From contig NZ_JASBRQ010000062.1 in NCBI RefSeq assembly GCF_030149425.1, forward strand, positions 1 through 58,174: a DNA stretch of 58,174 nucleotides, written 5' to 3'. Shown here piece by piece: positions 35,001 through 42,877 of this stretch; position 1 is the stretch's first letter, and every line of letters begins with the position of its first letter. The notes under the pieces were generated by a model, which was not told the origin of the DNA, made no database searches, and saw only the letters and a list, made by a program, of their open reading frames with translations. The position numbers and the translations under genes were made by a program. This DNA comes from Maricaulis sp. Lineage in GTDB: Bacteria > Pseudomonadota > Alphaproteobacteria > Caulobacterales > Maricaulaceae.

Positions 35001-36567
35001 CATCCAGCACTATGAGCTCGAGGCGGGCGGCGGGCAGGTGAAGGTCGCGCGTGAAGCACAGCTTTACTACTGCATGCCACCGACCGGTGGATCCATTACA
35101 CTGGGGCCGCCATCCTATGGCATAACCTTCAACTCCGGAATCTATGTTGATGGTGTTCTGAAGGTTTTCTGGCTTGAGCTGGAGACGATGATTGATGTCC
35201 GGCCCAATCAGGGACTGGCCGCTGATGTCGAACTGAAAAAGCCGATCAATGTCATTTCCATTCCCGGAACAGACATGGTCGTGCTCGGCATACGCAATCC
35301 GGACAACCCCAAGATCGGGCCGCAGCTCAACCTCTCAACCTTCCCCCAGGGAGAGGTCGGCCCGCATCTTTTCATGGAGGGGGAGCTCAGCTTCCTCGGC
35401 ATCACCCAGCACACCGATATCAAGATTTCAGACAAGGGCTTCCATGTCGATTTTGGTACCGACGTCGGAACCAAGGGGTTGGGGGCGTCCTATGATGTCA
35501 AAGCCGACCTGGATAGCCTGACGGACTTCGAGTTCAGTATTGATGCCGAGTTTCACATCAATCATCCCGACTTCAAATTTTTCAATGTCGATCTCGGGAC
35601 TATTGATCTCGACATCAAGTTCGCGGCGGGCCTCAAGTTCGGCTATAAGAATGACGTTCTCTTCTTTGAGGCTGACGGCTTTCATTTCGACCTGTTCGGT
35701 CACCGGTTCGGTTTGCCCAAAATCAAACTCGCAGCAGACACCGATAATCTGAAGGACATTCCCGGCATCATTTTCGATGCGGTCAGACAGGCGATCTGGG
35801 ACTTCGTCTCGGACCCGGCACGCTGGCTTGAATGGGTCGGAAAGGGCATAATCCAGGGCGTCAAGGACGTAGAGAAAGTGCTCGAAGATGTCTTCCACGC
35901 GCTGTCTTCAGTGTGGAGCAGCGACAAGCGCATTCTCGTTGCTGTCCATCACAGCTATGCCGCATCGGAAGCCTTCACCGTCACGATTACGCCGTCGACG
36001 CCGACTGCCGGCGTGACGCAGGCGATGATCGACAGTGCCACAGCTTGGGGCAATGAGATGCTGCAGGATCTTGTGGCTCAGGAAGCGCGCCTGAAAATCC
36101 GTGGAATACCGCCGGCAGATGTCGCGAGTTTCAATGTGTCCACGCTCAACGATGTCGATGCGAGCTATGAGCTGAATGAAAACCAGATCTGGTTCGTCCG
36201 GCCGCAGGCTGCGGTGCCGAGTCTGGTCGAACTCGGTTTTGAGCACCCGCTCCAGGACAAGCGCTTCTTCTCGCAGACCACGGCAGCGGCCAAATTCAGC
36301 GTCGCCGTCGCCATTGCGGGCGATTTCAATACGGATCTGTCCCGCGTAACCGTCAGTGTGCGCTATAACGGCAAGACTATCGGCATGCCTTACATCTTCA
36401 CCTCAAACATAGCGCATAATTTCCACGCTCCCTGGGATGTGGCGGAAGGTGAGAAGTACGAGCTCCAGTATGAAGCTGAATACCTCGACGCCTCAAAGCC
36501 AAAGGTGACATCGCCATGGATGCGGCAGCGCGGTGCCGCATTGGATCTGATCGTGCAGTCCGCCTGA
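32056..36567 (+). CDS. Operon protein G: giant beta-rich protein of unknown function
   Basis: 1503 residues from ATG 32056, with GGGGAGGGAG just upstream and only 11 bases after gene F. No signal peptide. Most of the length is alternating polar/hydrophobic beta strands in repeating units, with recurrent phrases such as PGWSLDSVAKLEQLRFAV, SFDAITLADLVMVIG and DIHLGQVLQTIVG. An amphipathic helical stretch (IIFDAVRQAIWDFVSDP...VEKVLEDVFHALSSVW) separates this from the C-terminal 200 residues. Those resemble residues 228-420 of protein A (YELNENQIWFVRPQAAVPS against YAENQTVMWRVRPTATLPS, then WDVAEGEKYELQYEAEYLDA). It may be a long fibre-, groove- or shell-like structural component. No family is recognised. 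Confidence 0.7.
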   Translation: MDFATLEMDFSTLQDVVTGQYDAASKTFNFDAAAYSSAAISDLKSTKLGQVKWALTGAPAPEVDKTAKTVTVTGQAKSLIGLANVSVSMVFFISGEEAQLLVAVTLPKSWSFTKTYPELKGTVFDKVDYAGTAAAPILGFASASYTDASRAGFEFAKGANFYGDVIMGGDPLSTLKMIFGAFTKTHLSGAIEDTAHGPNMSLTVELGVTASLADKFPILTKHLSLALVSNFDAKGAVLSGLEISTSFDFGGHKGLKVGTYINPWGTPVLPISGSFTGISLPSISSLGPELTSLIGADDLASALPEGYGDRSHLELLNVGFTLDLKSFKPVSVNLMIGTPEGDPGWSLDSVAKLEQLRFAVNVDNPFGGDGKRSLKLSVHGEADVNIGKQTVDMVADASATFVSGGDNAYSVSAALAPGTDLTVSMSDLLGAYVPAAKNVPDINFDSLGFNFDFKKPKNHYAFYASLDSQRPAEFKFGGTTALVIKSGTFNVANDSNKGNPGGSVTGAIEIFTIETDFNYTIPGEFAVTAHFPEFHINLAKVVADLADASWGAPDWFPEITFPKTDLYLAHSTASNTDTVALRAAPDIGVIVLQVLKAGGKWGFAAAVDLDVEKIAAFAGLDVLSEMDDYFKVDDLLFAFASADMPGGFQFPPPTAFPAAKSKAVALPSWSGPLKQGFYFFGGMTFNTAKQKNLTLVEDMFSLPSSMHFDLFVMIGLNPSKEAKAQASVRAANVKIGDIEFAELEGTLGLQMQAGVPSFFVEGALTTTIHDNNGAQTISSQPTKSRDRDLTAALSFELSDNAAYLAASMIGQVSFDAITLADLVMVIGIDFEGIPSLGMACQIDLSSYDTTYDSSIAFFFDSGNPQNSLFAGAVSDIHLGQVLQTIVGEITSGADEPPDWMVSLFNEVALEGTQHFTLPGSAQDALDKRDYTALSSAFNSAMSEQGIDETVSFAEATTMIVVGGQEGVPNGQWFITNYPASGVIQHYELEAGGGQVKVAREAQLYYCMPPTGGSITLGPPSYGITFNSGIYVDGVLKVFWLELETMIDVRPNQGLAADVELKKPINVISIPGTDMVVLGIRNPDNPKIGPQLNLSTFPQGEVGPHLFMEGELSFLGITQHTDIKISDKGFHVDFGTDVGTKGLGASYDVKADLDSLTDFEFSIDAEFHINHPDFKFFNVDLGTIDLDIKFAAGLKFGYKNDVLFFEADGFHFDLFGHRFGLPKIKLAADTDNLKDIPGIIFDAVRQAIWDFVSDPARWLEWVGKGIIQGVKDVEKVLEDVFHALSSVWSSDKRILVAVHHSYAASEAFTVTITPSTPTAGVTQAMIDSATAWGNEMLQDLVAQEARLKIRGIPPADVASFNVSTLNDVDASYELNENQIWFVRPQAAVPSLVELGFEHPLQDKRFFSQTTAAAKFSVAVAIAGDFNTDLSRVTVSVRYNGKTIGMPYIFTSNIAHNFHAPWDVAEGEKYELQYEAEYLDASKPKVTSPWMRQRGAALDLIVQSA

Positions 36568-36916
36568 TCGACGCGTGGTGAGATCAATGCAGGGCGAGAG
36601 GATGAAGCGCCTTTCGCCCGCGCCTCCCTGTTCTTCTCGATGACTTAAGACGTCGCACGTGTGAGGGACTCGCCGGCTCGGTGTTGCGGGTTGGGAGGTG
36701 ATCGAAGGTGCGGCGGCTGGTGCATCGTGGCAGAGGTTTCCCCCCAGCTGGCAGCCGGAATTCACCTGCCCGTCCTGGTTAGAATTGCATCGCGCAGGTT
36801 TTCTTTCTGTTAGCTTTCAATGCAATTATCCCTTTGTTTACCATAAATCTTTTCGAGAATTTAGTATTACCCGGATTTAGTAAGGGCGTAATCAAATCCG
36901 CATGGGAGAAGCGGTG
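36568..36916 (+). other. Intergenic region between the operon and the GDI-repeat protease
   Basis: About 350 bases. The last 120 bases (36790-36900) are strikingly AT-rich for this window and end in the ribosome site GGGAGA at 36904-36909, so they probably hold the protease promoter. No clear terminator for the operon is visible, and the short frames here have no coding character. Confidence 0.5.
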
Positions 36917-39907
36917 ATGAAGAATGTATTGCGCCAAACGACTGCGTGCCTGGCCCTGGTCATGGGGGTGACCGGTGGAGCCGCTTTTGCCCAGTCTACA
37001 AGTGGCGAAATCTCGCCGATCCTGCCGTTACATGGCGATATCGATCCGTTCTACGGCGATATTGATCCGTTCCATGGGGATATCGATCCCTTCTACGGTG
37101 ATATCGATGCGTTTCATGGGGACATCTCGCCCTTCCATGGCGATATCAATCCATTCCATGGTGACATCAATCCCTTCTACGGTGACATCAGCCCGTTCTG
37201 GGGCGATATCAGCCCGTTCTGGGGTGACATCAGCCCGTTCCATGGCGATATTTCGCCCTTCCATGGCGATATCAGCCCGTTCCATGGCGACATCTACCCC
37301 TTCCACGGGGACATTCATCCCTTCTGGGGCGATATCAATCCGTTCCATGGCGACATTAACCCCTTCCATGGCGATATCGCGCCGTTTTGGGGGGATATCG
37401 GCCCGTTCTGGGGCGACATCAATTCCAGCTGGAACGCGCTCGACCCGGTCAATAGTACTCGCCGCGATTACCGACGGGTGCTCAAGGACATCAAGCGCAT
37501 GTTCCGGGATGCCCGTCAGACCTGGGCGCCGATCATTGGCGATGGCAAGCGCGGCCGGGGCCGCCGGGCATTCAACGCGGACTTTATGGAGCCGCTGCTT
37601 GAGCGCTATGGCATTGATCTGACCGACCCGGATTCCCTGCGAGATATGGATGGGCGCGACCGCTCCGCCTTTTTCCTCGACTTCTATGATGGCCTGATGG
37701 GCTATGCCCAGTCTGACCGCGTCGATCACTGGATGGCGACGGTCAACTGGTCGCCGCGGATCTCTGCCAATGTTGGTGGCGGCAAGGATGTCATGGTCGG
37801 CCTGATCGATCTCAGCCTGCCCGGCAGCTACGACCTCAATATCAGCCTGCACGGGGAAAGCCCGACCCAGGCCTATCTGGGTTCCAATCACGGGATCGCG
37901 GTCGCCAGCCTGATCGGGGCCCGTCATGACGGTCAGGGCCTGATGGGGGTGGCGCCAGAGGTGCAATTCGCCCTCTACAACCCGTTCGACGAGACGCTGA
38001 CGACGAATTGGACCGACGTTCAAACCGGTCTCAATGTCCTGCTTGACGAGAAACATGCCGATGTCATCAATCTCTCGCTCGGTGTCGCTGGCTGGACGCT
38101 GCCGCAGGATTGGGCATCGACCTTCGCCGCGCTGGATACCGAGTATCCGCTGAGCGAAACCCTGTTCGTGGTTGCCGCGGGCAATGACGGTATGGCCCAG
38201 GTCACCAATCTGGACTGGACGGCGTCTCCGGTGCTGGACAACCTTCTGGTGGTCGGCTCGGTCAATCCGGTTGGCCAGGTGTCGCGTTTCTCAAACCGCC
38301 CGGGTACGGCCTGTTTGCTGATCAATAACCAGTGCGGCGAAGGGCAGCGCCTGATGGACCGTTTCCTGGTCGCACCGGGTGAGCTGATCCTGGCCCAGGG
38401 CGGCGAAGTCGATGCCGGTCTGACCCGCGTCTCCGGCACCTCGTTCGCCGCGCCGCTGGTCACCGGCGCAGCCGCGCTCGTGAAAGGGCGCTGGCAGTGG
38501 CTGCAGGCCAATGAAGTCGCCGATATTCTGCTGATGTCGGCTCAGGACCTGGGTGCGCCAGGTGTGGACGAGGTCTATGGATGGGGATTGCTCGATATAG
38601 CGGGCGCTCTGGCTCCGCTCGACACCGACCATCTCTATCATCTCGGTGCTGATAATTACGAACAGACGATCGGCAATATGGGGCTGCGTCTGGGAACGCT
38701 GGACTTCAACCCGCGTGATGATCAGCATATCGTCGTTATCGAGCCAATCGGATCGACCTATCGCGATTTCGAAGTGCCACTGTCGACGCTCACCGCGACC
38801 GGTGAGACCGGGCAGTGGGGCGAACAGGCCCAGATCACGGAGTATGCTTATACCGGGACGCAGGGCACGGCCTTCAGCAATATCGTCGAGTTCGAGCGCA
38901 CCCTGTCGCGCCGCGGCGATGTTGAGATCGTTGCTCTGGCCGCCCAGCGTGATCCGCGTGCAGAAACCTCGGAGAGCCAGCTGCCCTTCCAGCTTGGCGT
39001 CAGCCTCCACAATACCGTCAATGGCGGTGAGCTGCGCGCCGGTATCGGTGAGGGCGCTCTGGCTCTGACCCAACAGTCCGGCTTCGGCCTGTTTTCCGAT
39101 CATCGTCCGGAGACCGGAGGGGTCAACCCGATCCTCGGTCTGGCGTCCGGCGGCGTCTATGGTCTCGCCGGCTTCAAGATGAGCGAGAACACGCGTCTGT
39201 CCGTTGGTGTCAGCACGGTGCGCGACGAACACCTTTTCACCAGCCCGTTCACCGGCGAAGAAACGCCGCTTTATCCGGGCATGGACGCGTATGAGGCGCA
39301 GGCCTTTGTCATCGATATGGCGCATCAGGCGGGTGAGGCCGTGAGTCTGCACGCGAGTTATACGGTGCTCAATGAGACGTCCGGCCTGCTCGGCGCCCAA
39401 GGCTCCGATATCCTCAGCTTCGAGGGCGGTTCTGTGACCGATGCGCTGACCTTTGGTAGCGAGATGATCTTTGATTACGGGCTCGATCTCAGCCTGTCGG
39501 CCACCATGGCCCGGACCCGATCGACGGCCTTCGGCGGTGGCGTTCTGGACCTTGCCAACGATGTCTACTCATCGGCCTATCAGGCCTCTCTTCGCCGGTC
39601 TTCCCTGTTCTGGGATTATGATGCCGTCCGTTTGAGCCTGATCCAGCCGCTTCATGTGGAAGATGGAGCGATCCGCTATACCGGTACCCGCATTATCGAT
39701 CGTGATACCGGCGAGCTGGGTCTGGTGTCGCAGGACTGGGAGCTGGGCGGCATGCGGCCGACAGTCCTGGAAGTGATGTATGCCAGCCCCCTGCCGGGTG
39801 CCCAAGCTGACATCACCCTGTTCAACCGGTTCGAGGTGTCCGGTGAACAAATCAGCGAGCAGCGCGTTGGCCTGTTGTCCGGGGTGCGGTTTGAACTGAA
39901 GTTCTAG
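36917..39907 (+). CDS. Exported subtilisin-like (S8) protease with GDI repeats and C-terminal beta-barrel-like domain
   Basis: 996 residues from ATG 36917 (GGGAGA 7 bases upstream). A signal peptide (KNVLRQTTACLALVMGV ... AFAQ) is followed by nineteen 7-residue repeats at 39-171. The S8 catalytic triad can be placed: D298 in VGLIDLS, H325 in GSNHGIAVAS and S509 in SGTSFAAP. A basic Arg-rich stretch (KRGRGRRAF) lies before the catalytic domain. After residue 570 the sequence is beta-rich and ends in VRFELKF with a terminal Phe, like autotransporter or other outer-membrane barrels. It is thus probably an S8 autotransporter processed at the cell surface. The repeat block upstream of the protease is unusual; it may bind metal or surface polymers. 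Confidence 0.8.
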   Translation: MKNVLRQTTACLALVMGVTGGAAFAQSTSGEISPILPLHGDIDPFYGDIDPFHGDIDPFYGDIDAFHGDISPFHGDINPFHGDINPFYGDISPFWGDISPFWGDISPFHGDISPFHGDISPFHGDIYPFHGDIHPFWGDINPFHGDINPFHGDIAPFWGDIGPFWGDINSSWNALDPVNSTRRDYRRVLKDIKRMFRDARQTWAPIIGDGKRGRGRRAFNADFMEPLLERYGIDLTDPDSLRDMDGRDRSAFFLDFYDGLMGYAQSDRVDHWMATVNWSPRISANVGGGKDVMVGLIDLSLPGSYDLNISLHGESPTQAYLGSNHGIAVASLIGARHDGQGLMGVAPEVQFALYNPFDETLTTNWTDVQTGLNVLLDEKHADVINLSLGVAGWTLPQDWASTFAALDTEYPLSETLFVVAAGNDGMAQVTNLDWTASPVLDNLLVVGSVNPVGQVSRFSNRPGTACLLINNQCGEGQRLMDRFLVAPGELILAQGGEVDAGLTRVSGTSFAAPLVTGAAALVKGRWQWLQANEVADILLMSAQDLGAPGVDEVYGWGLLDIAGALAPLDTDHLYHLGADNYEQTIGNMGLRLGTLDFNPRDDQHIVVIEPIGSTYRDFEVPLSTLTATGETGQWGEQAQITEYAYTGTQGTAFSNIVEFERTLSRRGDVEIVALAAQRDPRAETSESQLPFQLGVSLHNTVNGGELRAGIGEGALALTQQSGFGLFSDHRPETGGVNPILGLASGGVYGLAGFKMSENTRLSVGVSTVRDEHLFTSPFTGEETPLYPGMDAYEAQAFVIDMAHQAGEAVSLHASYTVLNETSGLLGAQGSDILSFEGGSVTDALTFGSEMIFDYGLDLSLSATMARTRSTAFGGGVLDLANDVYSSAYQASLRRSSLFWDYDAVRLSLIQPLHVEDGAIRYTGTRIIDRDTGELGLVSQDWELGGMRPTVLEVMYASPLPGAQADITLFNRFEVSGEQISEQRVGLLSGVRFELKF
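37031..37429 (+). repeat. Nineteen tandem 21-bp coding repeats (H/Y/W-G-D-I-x-P-F)
   Basis: Nineteen in-phase 21-base units encode [HYW]GDI[DSNAYHG]PF; only unit 4 (DAF) and unit 19 (NSS) break the end. The first residue alternates among His, Tyr and Trp, and the GDI core never changes. Third-position differences show that selection holds the protein sequence rather than recent DNA duplication alone. Confidence 0.95.
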
Positions 39908-39929
39908 CCGAAGTGTAAGCTAGTTCATG

Positions 39930-39961
39930 AGGCCGTTGTCCTTTGCGGGCAGCGGCCTTTT
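39930..39961 (+). terminator. Terminator after the S8 protease
   Basis: AGGCCGTTG at 39930-39938 pairs with CAGCGGCCT at 39950-39958 (one G-T pair) around an 11-base loop, followed by TTT. It lies 22 bases after the protease stop. Confidence 0.75.
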
Positions 39962-40084
39962 GTCTTTAAATGAAACAGTATTCGCTTTTGAAATCAGTCT
40001 TGTGGACTGAAAATACTCGTTTAGCGCACACCGGAAATTAATGATCGTCCGTCAGAATAGAACTATGCGCGGATAAACCGCCGG

Positions 40085-42721
40085 ATGGGTGTGATGTTGA
40101 CGAGATCGATGGTGAAAATTGCGGGTTCTGTCCTGCTGGCTTCGGTGCTGAGCTTTGTGCAGCCGGACGCGATGGCTGCCAATGTCAGCTCAGGCGCAGT
40201 TAACGGCGTATCCTGGCACGCTCAGGACTTCGATGCCGTGGTCGATGAGGCGCGCGCGGCGATGATGCGCGACCCGGTCGCAGCGCTTGAGCTCGTGTCT
40301 GAGGCCGAGCAGGCCTTGGCGGCCCAGGGGCAATACACCTCTGTTCAGCAGGCGACGATCAGCTGGTTGCGCGCCGAGGCGTTGACCCGGCTCGGACGGC
40401 CTGCGGAAGCGCTACCGGCCGCCCAGGGTGCGCTCAACCTGCTGTCCGATACCGATACGCGCGACAAGCTCTACGGCGACGTTCTGGTGGCGCTTGGCCG
40501 CGGCTACAAACAGACCAGCGAGTACGGTCTGGCGCTGGAAAACTACCAATCTGCCTACGAGATTTTCCGCGATATCGGCGATACACGCAGTGAAGCCATC
40601 GTGCTGCAATCGATTGCTTCGATCTATAAGGATGCCGGCCAGTATGATCGCTCGGTCGAGTATTATCTGACGGCTATGGAGCGCCATCCTGGTGATGTTC
40701 AGCTCGAGCTTGCAGCCACCAATAACCTCGGCAATGTCTACCGTGAGCTGGGCGAGTTCGATGGTGCCCGTAGCCAGTTCGAGCGCGCCCGCGAGATTGC
40801 GGCCGAGATGCAAAGCCCGATCCTGGAAGCGCGCATTCTCAACAACATTGCGTCGCTCTATGTGGGGTTCGGCAATTTCACCGAAGCCAGCGCGGCGATC
40901 GAGCAGGCCTTTGCGGTCCTGCCGGACGAATCGCGCATTGAGTGGACCCGTTTCCTGTTCGGGGTTCAGGCGCAAATCGCTTATGGCCGTGGCGATTATG
41001 CCGAGGCCGCGCGTCTGACCAGCGCCACCTTTGACGGTCTGTCTTTGCGTGAAACCAGCCAGCACTTCGCAGAGTTTCATGAATCTGCGGCACAGGCCTA
41101 TGAAGCGGTTGGGGAATGGCGCCTGGCAACAGAGCATTTGCGGGCCTATTACCGGCTCGATACCCAGGCCCGTGAGGTCATGTCCTCCGCCAATCTTACC
41201 CTGTTGGGGGCTGAATTTCATTTTGCCGAACAGGAGCTGGAGATCGCCCGGCTGCGCAGCGCGGGGCTCGAGAGCGAGCTGGAGCTGGCTGATGCTCGTT
41301 TCCGCCAGCGTCTGATCCTGGCTTCGGCCCTGTTGACGGTCATGTTCGGTCTGTCGATCGCCCTGATGTGGCGCCAGCGTGCGGCTCGCGAACGTCAGGT
41401 TCTGCTGGAGCGTATGCTGTTCGAGGATGGCGAAACCGGTCTCCCGTCGCGCTCGGCCCTGCAGCGCCAGATCGATACGCTCGGTCCGCTTGAGCCGGGA
41501 ATGACGGTGGCGGTTGCTCTGGGTATCGATCGCTATGACCAGCTGGAGGCCGTTCTCGGCTTCTCGCGCGCCGCGGAGCTTCAGCGCCTGGTCGTCGACC
41601 GGATCGCCAATCATGAGGGTATTGACGGTGTTGCACTGCTCTCGCCGGGCGTGGTCGGCTTCATGCTGGATGGCGCAACGCTGGAAGAGGCACGCTACAC
41701 CGCCAGCCGGATTTCGGCACTCTTCCGCCGCCCGGTCGAGCTGGCCGATGTTGAAATCGATATCGACCTGACCGCTGGCCTCGATGCGGGTGACGACCCG
41801 GCGAGCCTGATCAAGCGTGCGGTTATCGCGATCCAGCAGGCTCGCGACATCCATCAGACGGTGGCGGTTTTCGATGTAGAAGCCTTCGGAGACGCGTCGC
41901 TAGACCTGTCCCTGATCGGCCGCATGACCGATGCCATGCGCACCGGCAAGATGACGCTCCACTACCAGCCGAAGCTCAATCTGCGCACCGGTGAATTCGA
42001 TACCGTCGAAGCGCTCAGCCGCTGGAATGACGACGAGCATGGCTTTGTCCCGCCGGACACTTTTATCCGCCTGGCGGAAGAAACCGGCCGGATCCGCGAT
42101 CTGACCGAGTGGGGGCTGCGCCAAGCCATCGCTGACCAGGCTCGCATGAGCGCGGCCGGTTTTGATGTGACCATCTCGTTCAATATTTCCGGTGCTTTGG
42201 TGTCCGACCCGGTGTTTGCGGAATTTGCCCTGCAGCAGGTCAAGTCAGCGCGCGGCAAGTTCTGCTTCGAGATTACGGAAACGGCTGCCATGCAGGATCC
42301 GCAGCGGGCCATGGCCACGCTGCGCCGCTGGATGGATTCCGGTGTCCGGATTGCCATTGATGATTATGGCTCTGGCCTGTCCTCGCTGTCCTATCTGAAA
42401 ATGCTGCCCTGCCACGAGCTCAAGCTCGACCGGGCCTTTGTCCAGCACATCGCGACCAATGAGCGGGATCGCATGCTAGTGAAGTCGACGGCTGACCTGG
42501 CTCACAGTCTCGGGCTGGAGATGACGGCGGAAGGTGTCGAAGATGATGAAGGCCTGGCCCTGCTCAAACTGTTCGGTTGCGACAGCGCCCAGGGTTTCGG
42601 TCTGAGCCGGCCGCTGCCGCTCGCCGCACTCACTGAGTTCCTGCGCAATGCCGCCCAGGACATCAAGGTCGAGCCTGCCCCTTTGCGTTCAGTGCAGGAT
42701 CGTTCGAAGCGCTCAAGCTAG
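40085..42721 (+). CDS. TPR / degenerate GGDEF / EAL membrane signalling protein
   Basis: 878 residues. An N-terminal signal segment (VKIAGSVLLASVLSFV) and a membrane helix at about 409-430 place a block of TPR repeats (about 80-380) in the periplasm. On the cytoplasmic side a GGDEF-like domain (437-600) lacks the GGDEF motif (SPGVVGF stands there), so it cannot make cyclic di-GMP. The EAL domain (620-870) keeps its ligands: EALSRW, EITETA, IDDYGSG, LKLDRAF, AEGVED and QGFGLSRP. It is therefore probably a cyclic di-GMP phosphodiesterase governed by a periplasmic protein-binding sensor. ATG 40085 is the first start; ATG 40094 is possible. It follows a surface protease, which suggests control of attachment, but this is positional. 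Confidence 0.9.
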   Translation: MGVMLTRSMVKIAGSVLLASVLSFVQPDAMAANVSSGAVNGVSWHAQDFDAVVDEARAAMMRDPVAALELVSEAEQALAAQGQYTSVQQATISWLRAEALTRLGRPAEALPAAQGALNLLSDTDTRDKLYGDVLVALGRGYKQTSEYGLALENYQSAYEIFRDIGDTRSEAIVLQSIASIYKDAGQYDRSVEYYLTAMERHPGDVQLELAATNNLGNVYRELGEFDGARSQFERAREIAAEMQSPILEARILNNIASLYVGFGNFTEASAAIEQAFAVLPDESRIEWTRFLFGVQAQIAYGRGDYAEAARLTSATFDGLSLRETSQHFAEFHESAAQAYEAVGEWRLATEHLRAYYRLDTQAREVMSSANLTLLGAEFHFAEQELEIARLRSAGLESELELADARFRQRLILASALLTVMFGLSIALMWRQRAARERQVLLERMLFEDGETGLPSRSALQRQIDTLGPLEPGMTVAVALGIDRYDQLEAVLGFSRAAELQRLVVDRIANHEGIDGVALLSPGVVGFMLDGATLEEARYTASRISALFRRPVELADVEIDIDLTAGLDAGDDPASLIKRAVIAIQQARDIHQTVAVFDVEAFGDASLDLSLIGRMTDAMRTGKMTLHYQPKLNLRTGEFDTVEALSRWNDDEHGFVPPDTFIRLAEETGRIRDLTEWGLRQAIADQARMSAAGFDVTISFNISGALVSDPVFAEFALQQVKSARGKFCFEITETAAMQDPQRAMATLRRWMDSGVRIAIDDYGSGLSSLSYLKMLPCHELKLDRAFVQHIATNERDRMLVKSTADLAHSLGLEMTAEGVEDDEGLALLKLFGCDSAQGFGLSRPLPLAALTEFLRNAAQDIKVEPAPLRSVQDRSKRSS

Positions 42722-42877
42722 GCGGCCGGGTATTGCGCCCGAGCTAGGTGTACCAGACTGATTGGCCGCTTTCGCAGTTGCAGCGTTCAAAGGACTGGAC
42801 AAGAAAGACAACGTTGTCATAGATGTCGCCAGGCAGCGGGCTATCTTAGCCCGCAGACGGCATTATGAGGGCGACCC

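Noticed and set aside
24760..36567. Reading the operon as a prophage tail or contractile injection cluster
   Set aside because: No sheath, baseplate, tape-measure, AAA+ ATPase, terminase, capsid or lysis gene is present; beta-rich content alone is not enough.
36568..36916. Short frames between the operon and the protease
   Set aside because: No ribosome sites, no recognisable protein features and one frame runs against the next; treated as promoter region.
37031..37429. Possible CRISPR or intergenic repeat array
   Set aside because: Units are contiguous 21-base coding repeats in phase with the protease, with no unique spacers.
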